Made by a program: the position numbers and the translations under genes. From an uncultured Bacteroidales bacterium (GTDB lineage: Bacteria; Bacteroidota; Bacteroidia; Bacteroidales; P3), in NCBI GenBank assembly GCA_937906975.1, contig CALCUN010000041.1, positions 1 through 14,538 of the forward strand: 14,538 nt of DNA, read 5' to 3'. The notes under the pieces were generated by a model that worked only from the letters and a program-made list of their open reading frames with translations, was not told where the DNA came from and made no database searches. Shown here one piece after another: positions 5,878 through 12,790 of this stretch. How positions within the stretch are numbered: the first letter of the stretch is position 1; every line of letters starts with the position of its first letter.

Positions 5878-8424
5878 TTAATATGCCATTCTGTTTCTAA
5901 AGTCGTTACGTTTTTCGTACTTCAAATCTTGAAGCATTGGCGCTTTTACTGAAATGGAAAAGTTCCAACCTTGACGTGGACCAAAAGGAACCCAATTCAT
6001 TCTCATTTCCCAACAGTGCAGGTCGCGATAAAAGTCTATTGAGGTGTAGGTGAAATCTTTGTTTATGAAGTCGTAACCTGATGAAAATCCTATTTTCCAT
6101 TTTGATGTGAGGTTTACGTCTCCTCTTGCTGTGAAAGTGGCAGATTGATTGGTTTGATAACCTGCTATGCTTACGATATAGGAACTTAAATGAGAGTAAC
6201 TTAATCCTAAACTTAGGTTCCAAGGAATTGAGAAATCAACATAGTCGGGTAATATCTCATTTGGATTGGCAAATGGACTATACATAAGTTCGGTTGGTGA
6301 ATAATCGGCTTGCGAAGGTTGATTTGAGTGTTGATTTTGTGATTTTTTAGGATTTATTTGCCAACTAAGGTTTAGTGTCCATTGTGAGTTTTGTCTTTTA
6401 AATAAGACTTTTTCTTTGTCAAATAATAATTCGTTTGTTAATCTTCCTAAAGAATCTAAAACGTATGGTGTGTAAGAGGCTGAATAGTTGAGTTGTAGTC
6501 GGTTTAATAGGGTTGTTCTTGCGGTGAGTCTTAATGGTTGCCAATTCAAACTATCTTTTGCAAGGTCGTAACCTGAGGCTATGGTGAAGTTTTCAAGTAA
6601 GATGATTTTTCTTTCGCCTGTTATGGTATCTTTTGTGTTTTTTACTTTCATTTCTAAGTTATTGCCAATAGAGAAGTTAAGTATTCCTGAGGCTCCTTGT
6701 GCGGGAGAACCGTATATTCCATTTTCTGTTCGTGAATAATATACTCTCTTGCCTTCTTTGTCGGTGTAAAAGTCATAGAATCCTAATGAAGGGTCAGAAA
6801 AGTCAGGTGTATAGGTAAAGGAAATGTTAGGATTGATAACATGGCGTATTGCTTTTATGAATCCTTTTTTGAAAATGAACATTCCGTAAAGGCGTGTGTT
6901 AAGACTGCTTTTGAAGTTTGCATTTCTGTTTGCAATGAATCCGTAAATTGTGTCTTTGTCTATAAGGTCTGTTGCAGGATTATAGGTTTTCGATATGCTG
7001 TTTGAGTACCAACGTTCTGTGTAGTCTATGCTATTTGTCCAATTGAGATGTTTGAATATTTTGACATTGCTTTGTATTGGTAGGGAATGTATGATTCCGT
7101 TGCGAAAGGATTTGAATATATCGGGCGAAGTTAGTAAGGTGTCGTAGGTGTCTATTTTGTTTATCATGTTTACTCGGTATGAAAAGGAGATGTCTTCATA
7201 CCATTTGTTCTTTCCTTGTTTTTTCTTTTTTCTAAAAGGATATATTTGTGTGGTTGAAACGCTTACAGAAGGTAAATCTAAACTGATTGCTCCTGTATTG
7301 ACGTTGTAGCTTTCGCCTAAATTTGCTGTCATATTCCAATAAGAGCCTAATTTGGTGGAAAAGGCAATGGAAGATGTTGTTGTGTTGTTGAAATAGTCGG
7401 AAAGATTGGTTGTGTATTGATTAAATTTGCTACTTACAAGGTTTACGTTTGCAGAAAAGCTACGATGTGGGTGGGCTTTGCTGTCTTGACGATGAGACCA
7501 ACGGAATTTAAAAGCGTTAGATGAGCTATAACTTGGTGTGTTTCTTAGTCCTGTGTGGTTGTCTTCGTAACGAAATTCTATTGAGCCTGAGTATTTGTAA
7601 CGTTTTACGTATGATGAGGTTATGTTTAGGGCGTATGAAAGATTGGTGTAAATATCTCCTTGCAGGGCAAGGTCCATATAATCGTTGATTGCAAAGTACC
7701 AACCGATGTTTCTTAGGTAATAGCCTCTGTTTGCGGCGTATCCGTAAGAGGGCATAAGGAATCCTGATTGTTTTGATTCGGTAAAAGGAAAGTATGCAAA
7801 GGGAAGTCCTACAGGAAGTGGGATTTCCATTATGGAGAACCAGGCTGGTCCTGTTACTATTTTGTCATCGGTTATTAATTTGGCTTTTGAGAAATTTATT
7901 CCAAAGTGTGGGTGATCGGGATTGTCGCATGTGGTAAAGATTCCCGAAGAAATAAACATGGTTTCATCATCAACTTTTTTTACTTTTTCGCCATGAAGAT
8001 AGCCATCGCTTTCTTTTGTAAATACATTGCTGATTACGCCTTGTTTTGTGTCGAAGTTATATTTTATTTGCTTGGAATTGTATTCTTGTGCTCCTTCTTT
8101 GAAGATGGGATATTGTAGTTTTTGTTCTTCTAAACTGTCTTTTGTTTTTTCTGCAACAAGGATTTTTGTGTCGAAATTCACAGTCATAAAACCACTTTGC
8201 AGTTTCATTTTTTCGTAATCTACATTTGCTTCATTGTAAATGTGAACGTCTTTTGTGTTTAAAAAGAAGGTAATAGAGTCTTTTGATTTGTAATCTACTC
8301 TTGCTTGCAAGGTTGGTTTGCTTTTAGGGATTGAGTCGTTTTGCGATAGAGTACGAAGGGGCGTTAATAGCAAAAAAGATGCTATTATGATGAAAAAAAC
8401 GTAGAAGTGTCGCAATTTTTTCAA
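5878..8424 (-). CDS. lptD: LPS assembly outer-membrane protein LptD-like
   Basis: An outer-membrane beta-barrel that inserts lipopolysaccharide into the outer leaflet, working with the Lpt bridge. It has 848 residues, normal for Bacteroidetes versions. A signal peptide (about 1-28) is followed by an LptA/OstA-like beta domain (about 35-170, with repeated short strands such as VHIYNEANVDYEKMKLQSG). The LptD core (about 190-845) includes the family segment IPLPVGLPFAYFPF and GFLMPSYGY, then alternating beta-barrel strands rich in aromatic residues. The disulfide cysteines of the E. coli protein are not evident. The start chosen is TTG at 8424, because it directly precedes MKKLRHF and the signal peptide and no in-frame ATG lies upstream. 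It is divergent from the amidase-MCE operon; its last codons are duplicated at 3943-3977. Confidence 0.88.
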   Translation of the reverse strand: MKKLRHFYVFFIIIASFLLLTPLRTLSQNDSIPKSKPTLQARVDYKSKDSITFFLNTKDVHIYNEANVDYEKMKLQSGFMTVNFDTKILVAEKTKDSLEEQKLQYPIFKEGAQEYNSKQIKYNFDTKQGVISNVFTKESDGYLHGEKVKKVDDETMFISSGIFTTCDNPDHPHFGINFSKAKLITDDKIVTGPAWFSIMEIPLPVGLPFAYFPFTESKQSGFLMPSYGYAANRGYYLRNIGWYFAINDYMDLALQGDIYTNLSYALNITSSYVKRYKYSGSIEFRYEDNHTGLRNTPSYSSSNAFKFRWSHRQDSKAHPHRSFSANVNLVSSKFNQYTTNLSDYFNNTTTSSIAFSTKLGSYWNMTANLGESYNVNTGAISLDLPSVSVSTTQIYPFRKKKKQGKNKWYEDISFSYRVNMINKIDTYDTLLTSPDIFKSFRNGIIHSLPIQSNVKIFKHLNWTNSIDYTERWYSNSISKTYNPATDLIDKDTIYGFIANRNANFKSSLNTRLYGMFIFKKGFIKAIRHVINPNISFTYTPDFSDPSLGFYDFYTDKEGKRVYYSRTENGIYGSPAQGASGILNFSIGNNLEMKVKNTKDTITGERKIILLENFTIASGYDLAKDSLNWQPLRLTARTTLLNRLQLNYSASYTPYVLDSLGRLTNELLFDKEKVLFKRQNSQWTLNLSWQINPKKSQNQHSNQPSQADYSPTELMYSPFANPNEILPDYVDFSIPWNLSLGLSYSHLSSYIVSIAGYQTNQSATFTARGDVNLTSKWKIGFSSGYDFINKDFTYTSIDFYRDLHCWEMRMNWVPFGPRQGWNFSISVKAPMLQDLKYEKRNDFRNRMAY
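5881..5915. repeat. Right direct repeat: 3' end of lptD
   Basis: Partner of the repeat at 3943-3977. It lies within the last dozen codons of the lptD-like gene, immediately inside its stop codon. Confidence 0.9.
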
Positions 8425-8443
8425 TTTTTTTAATTTTAATTCG

Positions 8444-8451
8444 TACCTTTG
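8444..8451 (+). promoter_or_regulatory. -7 element for the amidase operon
   Basis: TACCTTTG fits TAnnTTTG, with transcription expected near 8458 and the ATG at 8502. The -33 element is weak. It lies within the region transcribed from the opposing lptD promoter. Confidence 0.5.
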
Positions 8452-8462
8452 TAACCGATTTG

Positions 8463-8470
8463 CAAAAGTA
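8463..8470 (-). promoter_or_regulatory. -7 element for lptD
   Basis: The minus strand reads TACTTTTG, fitting TAnnTTTG. Transcription would start near 8456, about 32 nt before the TTG start. It sits 11 bp from the plus-strand -7 box. Confidence 0.55.
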
Positions 8471-8501
8471 AGCTTTTTTTATATATTTGAAAGCCTAATA
8501 A

Positions 8502-9749
8502 ATGAATAAAAAACAAGAATTAAAAAATATACTCTCTTTATTGCTGATTGTCTTTTCGTGCATTTTTACTGCTAATGCTCAGCAAGAGGGTACTATAAAT
8601 AAGTTTGATAAGATTGTTATTGATGCGGGACACGGCGGAGACAAGCCTGGTGCTGTTGGTTTAAAGAGTAAGGAAAAAGATATAACATTAGCAGTTAGTC
8701 TTAAGCTTGGTAAAATGATTACTGAGCATCTTAAAGATGTGGAGGTTTACTATACGAGAGTGATTGACAAGGATGTGGAATTGTATAAACGTAGTCAGAT
8801 TGCGAATAAGATTGGTGCTGATTTGTTTGTTTCAATTCACTGCAATAGTTCTTCAAACAAAGCTCCAAAGGGAAGTGAAACTTTTGCTCTTGGGGTAACA
8901 AAGGCTGCTCAAAACCTTGAAGTGGCAAAGAAAGAAAATAAAGATATTCTTTTGGAGGCTAATTATGGAGAGAATTACGATGGTTTTGACCCTAATGCAC
9001 CAGAAAATGATATTTTGTTTTCGCTTTTCCAAAATGCTTACATGGAAGGTAGTCTTTGGTTCGCAGATAAAATTCAAAAACATTTGACTTCTAATACTCC
9101 TATTATAAATAGGGGGGTTAAGCAGGCTAATTTTGTTGTTTTATTAAAGTCTGCTATGCCTTCTGTTTTGGTTGAGATTGGCTTTATTTCAAATGCTGAG
9201 GAGGAGCTTTATCTTATGTCGGAAATTGGACAGTATGAGATAGCAGCTTCTATATTTCAGGCGATTTGTGAGTATAAATCGCACAAGGATAATGTGAAAA
9301 TATCTGTACCAAGCATAGAACAACTTATTCCTAATAATGTTTTAGATAAGGATAAGCAAATGAAAGATGCTCAACTTTTAGCAAAACAAAAAGAAAATGA
9401 AAGATTGAAGCAAGAAAAGGAAAAACAAAAACAAGAAGAAATAAAACGTAATGAAGAAAACGAAAAGGGTACAGGTATAGATATTGTTTACAGAGTTCAG
9501 TTTGCTTCAATGAAGAGTCAGGTTTCAACAAAGGATAGGTTGTTTGAAGGATTGGAAGATGTGTGGTCGTATGAGTTTGATGGATATTGGAAATATTGTG
9601 CAGGATTGTTTGCAACTCAAAAAGAAGCATCGAATTATGTGCAAAAAGTAAGGTCATTAGGACATAAAGATGCGTTTGTTGTTGTGTTTTATAATGGAAA
9701 GCGCATAACATTTGAACAAGTTAGAGCGTTAGAAAAAGAAAAGAGTTAA
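8502..9749 (+). CDS. N-acetylmuramoyl-L-alanine amidase with SPOR-like C-terminus
   Basis: A periplasmic zinc hydrolase that cleaves the amide bond between MurNAc and the stem peptide during cell separation or wall remodelling. A signal peptide (about 1-26, ending ANAQ) precedes the Amidase_3 domain (about 36-258). The zinc ligands H44 (DAGHGG), E58 and H113 (SIHCNSS) and the catalytic E225 (VLVEIGFIS) are all present. A highly charged Lys/Glu/Gln linker (about 283-325) leads to a SPOR-like domain (about 329-405, YRVQFASMKS...YKYCAGLF-type pattern), which would bind glycan strands at the division site. It is the first gene of a tight operon, with the MCE gene starting 7 bp after its stop, and is divergent from lptD. 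Enzyme class is certain; septal role is inference. Confidence 0.95.
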   Translation: MNKKQELKNILSLLLIVFSCIFTANAQQEGTINKFDKIVIDAGHGGDKPGAVGLKSKEKDITLAVSLKLGKMITEHLKDVEVYYTRVIDKDVELYKRSQIANKIGADLFVSIHCNSSSNKAPKGSETFALGVTKAAQNLEVAKKENKDILLEANYGENYDGFDPNAPENDILFSLFQNAYMEGSLWFADKIQKHLTSNTPIINRGVKQANFVVLLKSAMPSVLVEIGFISNAEEELYLMSEIGQYEIAASIFQAICEYKSHKDNVKISVPSIEQLIPNNVLDKDKQMKDAQLLAKQKENERLKQEKEKQKQEEIKRNEENEKGTGIDIVYRVQFASMKSQVSTKDRLFEGLEDVWSYEFDGYWKYCAGLFATQKEASNYVQKVRSLGHKDAFVVVFYNGKRITFEQVRALEKEKS

Positions 9750-9756
9750 ATAAAAT

Positions 9757-10677
9757 ATGAAAACAGAATTTAAAGTAGGTTTTTTTGGGTTAATTGTATT
9801 AGTTATTTTATTTTTTGGTATAAAATTCTTGAAAGGAAGTGATATTTTCCATAAGGAAAACTCCTATTACGCTGTATTTGACGATGTGAGTGGAATGTAT
9901 GCTAGCACTAATGTTCTTGTAAATGGGTTGAGAGTTGGATATATTAAAGAAATACAAGCAGTAAATGAGAGAGCGGATAGTTTTGTTGTGGAATTTGTTG
10001 TTAGTAGTGATATAAAAGTGCCAACTGATAGTAGAGTTTTATTGTTTAATGCTGATTTGCTTGGCTCAAAGGCATTAAAACTTCAATTAGGTCATTCTAA
10101 TGATATAATAAAAGAAGGAGATACTATTGCAAGTGGTAGAGAATTGGGATTGCTTGATGATTTAGTGGGAAATGTTAAGCCTATGATGACAAATTTAGAT
10201 AGTATTTTGATGGCTTTAAACAATATTTTGAATGTTCAATCTCAAAATTCTTTGCAGAATACTATTGCAAATTTGGAGAATACTACGGCTAGACTTAGCA
10301 ATGTTAGTGTTAATTTGGATAATTTGATGGGAAGCGAAAAATCTAAGCTTGCAAAAATTATAGAAAACACAGAAAGCATTACAACAAACTTAAAAGAAAA
10401 TAATGAAAAGCTTACAAATATAATTGTAAATGTTGATAATATAGTGGATTCTGCCGCAAAGGCTAACATAGGTACAACTCTTATTGAGACAGGTAAAAGT
10501 ATAGAGAAATTAAATACGGTACTTGGTGTTATAGAAAAGGGTAAAGGTAATGTAGGATTGTTGATAAATGATGAGGAGTTGTACAAGAGTTTAGACAATA
10601 GTGCGAAGAATCTTAATAAATTAATAGAAGACATTAAGGAAAACCCTAAAAAGTATATTAATGTTTCTGTTTTTTAA
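9757..10677 (+). CDS. MCE/MlaD family lipid-transport protein
   Basis: A membrane-anchored periplasmic substrate-binding component of an MlaD-type lipid transport system, carrying phospholipids between the inner and outer membranes. It has 306 residues: a short cytoplasmic start, one membrane helix (about 8-24, GFFGLIVLVILFFGIKF), the MCE beta-barrel domain (about 38-115, with DDVSGMYASTNVLVNGLRVGYI and LLGSKALKLQLG), then a long predicted helical or coiled tail (about 140-295) rich in Asn/Leu/Ile. Its ATPase and permease partners (MlaF/MlaE type) are not in this window. Short gaps to the amidase (7 bp) and radical SAM gene (14 bp) indicate one transcript. Confidence 0.93.
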   Translation: MKTEFKVGFFGLIVLVILFFGIKFLKGSDIFHKENSYYAVFDDVSGMYASTNVLVNGLRVGYIKEIQAVNERADSFVVEFVVSSDIKVPTDSRVLLFNADLLGSKALKLQLGHSNDIIKEGDTIASGRELGLLDDLVGNVKPMMTNLDSILMALNNILNVQSQNSLQNTIANLENTTARLSNVSVNLDNLMGSEKSKLAKIIENTESITTNLKENNEKLTNIIVNVDNIVDSAAKANIGTTLIETGKSIEKLNTVLGVIEKGKGNVGLLINDEELYKSLDNSAKNLNKLIEDIKENPKKYINVSVF

Positions 10678-10691
10678 AAAGAAATTAAGAT

Positions 10692-11459
10692 ATGTTATTT
10701 GAAGAAATAGTTTTTGGACCAATAAAATCAAGACGTTTAGGTGTATCATTAGGAGTTAATGTACTGCCTACGGAAAAAAAATATTGTAGTTTTAATTGTA
10801 TTTATTGCGAGTGCGGTTGGAATAAAATTGATACTTCAATCCAAGTTCCGCTAAACAAGAGGGAAGATATAAAGGCTGCACTTTATAAAAAATTGTCTGA
10901 GAGTACAGCTGAATTTAACAAAACAATAGATAGTATTACATTTAGTGGTAATGGGGAACCAACACTTCACCCAGAAATTCTTGGTATTGTTGAAGATGTT
11001 ATTGAGCTTAGAAATCAATATTGCCCACAAGCAAAGATTACTATTTTGTCTAATTCTACAAATTTGGTGAGAGAAGATGTCTTTAAGGCACTTCAACTTA
11101 TAGATAATCCGATTTTAAAAATAGATGCAGGCTCAGAAAGAATGTATAAATTAATAAATGAGCCAGTGAGTTGCACATTTGAACAAATAAAGCAAAAGTT
11201 AATTGAATTTGGCAATAAGTGTATTGTTCAAACTCTTTTGCTAAGAGGAGAATGTAAAGGAGAAAAAATAGACAATACAAGTGAGGAGGAATTTTCTGCT
11301 TGGCTTGAAATAGTAAAACAAATCAATCCTAAATCGGTTATGCTATATTCTATTGATAGAGAAACACCTGAAAAGAATCTTGAAAAACTTCTTATTCCAG
11401 AACTAGAACAATATGCTCAAAGAGTAAGAAATCTTGGCATAGAAACCAACACTTATTAA
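10692..11459 (+). CDS. Radical SAM protein (COG0731-like)
   Basis: A 255-residue radical S-adenosylmethionine enzyme, which uses a 4Fe-4S cluster to split SAM and start radical chemistry; its substrate is unknown. The cluster motif is CSFNCIYC, giving C32, C36 and C39 (Cx3Cx2C), with a further Cys at 41. The N-terminal signature FGPIKSRRLGVSLGVNVLP is characteristic of the COG0731 group. A SAM-binding GGE-like motif appears as SGNGEPTLHPE (about 85-94). The C-terminus is short, so no extra domain is attached. It is third in the operon, 10 bp before the FeoB-type gene. Whether it relates to envelope work or iron is not shown by sequence. Confidence 0.92.
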   Translation: MLFEEIVFGPIKSRRLGVSLGVNVLPTEKKYCSFNCIYCECGWNKIDTSIQVPLNKREDIKAALYKKLSESTAEFNKTIDSITFSGNGEPTLHPEILGIVEDVIELRNQYCPQAKITILSNSTNLVREDVFKALQLIDNPILKIDAGSERMYKLINEPVSCTFEQIKQKLIEFGNKCIVQTLLLRGECKGEKIDNTSEEEFSAWLEIVKQINPKSVMLYSIDRETPEKNLEKLLIPELEQYAQRVRNLGIETNTY

Positions 11460-11469
11460 ATTTTTATCA

Positions 11470-12699
11470 ATGACTAATAAACAAACTGAAAGATTAGATA
11501 AAATACTCTTACATCCTATATTAGGTTATCTTATATTCTTTTTAATTTTAGGATTAACCTTCTTTCTAACTTTTTCGTTGGGAAATTATCCAATGGAGTT
11601 GATGGAAAGGGGCGTTAATTATATTGCTACGTTGTTACAAGAAACTATTCCACAAGGCTTTTTTAATGATTTGGTTGTGCAAGGTATTGTTGGAGGTGTT
11701 GGAGGGGTGATAGTATTCTTGCCAAATATTTTGATTTTGTTTTTGTGTATTTCATTAATGGAGGAAAGTGGCTATATGTCTCGTGCTTCCCAATTAATGG
11801 ATAAGTTTATGCACGCAATAGGTTTACATGGAAAAAGTTTCGCTCCGCTTATTATGGGATTTGGTTGCAATGTACCCGCAATAATGTCCACACGCTTCAT
11901 TGAAGACAAAAGAGATAGATTAGTAACAATGCTAATTATTCCTTTTATGTCTTGTTCGGCACGATTGCCTGTTTACATTATAATAGCAGGCACATTCTTC
12001 CCTAGATACTCTACCTTAGTTATGCTTTGTTTATATGTGTTGGGTGTGATTTTAGCAATATTATTTGCACTATTGTTTAAAAAGACATTCAATAAAAGCA
12101 ATCACGTACCATACACACTCAACTTGCAAGAATATAGCATACCAAAAGTAAAAGCCGTAGCAAGAACAATATGGATAAACTGCAAAGATTATCTTTCAAA
12201 GATGGCAGGTATAGTTCTTATTGCTTCCGTAGTGCTTTGGTTATTGATGTATTTCCCACAAAAAGACACAAATAACATAGAAGAAAGCTATATTGCAAAA
12301 GCAGGAAAGGTAATAGAGCCTGTAATGGAGCCAATAGGTTTTGATTGGAAGCTTTCAGTTTCTCTTATAACAGGGGTTGCTGCAAAAGAAATCATTATTT
12401 CCACTCTTGGCGTGTTGTATTCTGATAATCCGGAAACGAGTTCCGATATTTTAGAAGAAAAGTTAAAAGCTGCAACTCACCCAATAAATCAAGAGGGTGT
12501 TAGCGAAAAAGTATTCACTCCACCTGTCGCAATGAGTTTTCTTGTTTTTACTCTTATTTATTTCCCTTGTACGGCTGTGTTTGCCGCAGTTAAGAAAGAG
12601 GCAAGGTTGAAATGGGCAATATTTGTTGTTACCTATACAACAGTTGTCGCTTGGATTTTAGCATTTGCAACCTATCACATGGCAGGATTGTTTTTCTAA
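11470..12699 (+). CDS. FeoB-type ferrous iron permease lacking the GTPase domain
   Basis: This matches the membrane half of FeoB, the ferrous iron transporter. At 409 residues it compares with roughly 650-850 for full proteins. The start ATG falls just where the G domain and its linker should join the membrane part (DKILLHPILGYLIFF). The upstream gene leaves a gap of only 10 bp, so no G1-G5 motifs can be hidden there. The permease itself looks intact. Gate 1 has GGVGGVIVFLPNILILFL and GFGCNVPA (Cys133), followed by SCSARLPVY (Cys162); Gate 2 has GVAAKEIIISTLGVLY and YFPCTAVFAAVKKE. It is last in the amidase-MCE-radical SAM operon. It may pair with a G protein encoded elsewhere or transport something else; no feoA is visible. 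Membrane-family assignment is strong, substrate is inference. Confidence 0.88.
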   Translation: MTNKQTERLDKILLHPILGYLIFFLILGLTFFLTFSLGNYPMELMERGVNYIATLLQETIPQGFFNDLVVQGIVGGVGGVIVFLPNILILFLCISLMEESGYMSRASQLMDKFMHAIGLHGKSFAPLIMGFGCNVPAIMSTRFIEDKRDRLVTMLIIPFMSCSARLPVYIIIAGTFFPRYSTLVMLCLYVLGVILAILFALLFKKTFNKSNHVPYTLNLQEYSIPKVKAVARTIWINCKDYLSKMAGIVLIASVVLWLLMYFPQKDTNNIEESYIAKAGKVIEPVMEPIGFDWKLSVSLITGVAAKEIIISTLGVLYSDNPETSSDILEEKLKAATHPINQEGVSEKVFTPPVAMSFLVFTLIYFPCTAVFAAVKKEARLKWAIFVVTYTTVVAWILAFATYHMAGLFF

Positions 12700-12731
12700 A
12701 AAAGCCTTTTTCTGCTTAAAATAAACATTTA

Positions 12732-12766
12732 AAATATATTGTCTTAAGAAAAAAAACAATATATTT
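12732..12766. repeat. Inverted repeat overlapping the promoter of the secreted protein gene
   Basis: AAATATATTGT (12732-12742) pairs with ACAATATATTT (12756-12766), 11 bp with a 13-nt A-rich loop. No T tail follows on the plus strand, so it is a poor terminator for the upstream operon. The right arm overlaps a -7 box and the left arm the -33 region, consistent with an operator. Confidence 0.6.
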
Positions 12767-12767
12767 G
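12739..12767 (+). promoter_or_regulatory. Promoter of the PKD/Ig-like secreted protein gene
   Basis: TATATTTG (12760-12767) fits the -7 consensus. A TTG (12739-12741) lies 18 bp upstream, slightly short for a -33 element. Transcription would start near 12774, about 17 nt before the ATG at 12791. Confidence 0.55.
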
Positions 12768-12790
12768 CAAAACGTAATTTTGAGTAGAGT

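Larger units (their letters stand above)
3943..5915. mobile_element. Candidate inserted accessory block flanked by copies of the lptD 3' end
   Basis: Two direct repeats of 35 bp (3943-3977 and 5881-5915, 3 mismatches, 22 bp identical in the core) bracket an AlbA_2 ATP-binding gene and an HNH endonuclease fragment. The right copy is the functional lptD C-terminus; the left copy is a relic in the same orientation. This resembles insertion at the 3' end of a conserved gene, splitting an ancestral Na/Pi-lptD convergent pair. No integrase or transposase is present, so the mechanism is unknown and the boundaries are inferred from the repeats alone. Confidence 0.5.

Noticed and set aside
9331..9711. 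Minus-strand 126-codon frame opposite the amidase linker and SPOR-like region
   Set aside because: The frame stays open only because the sense strand is Lys/Glu-rich; there is no promoter or domain.
11400..12700. Strand-composition switch as a replication origin or terminus
   Set aside because: Sampled lines show G>C on the plus strand from about 5.9 to 11.7 kb and C>G after about 13.8 kb, but the Na/Pi gene at 2.9-3.7 kb is also C>G. The pattern follows genes, not a single inflection, and no DnaA-box cluster was seen.
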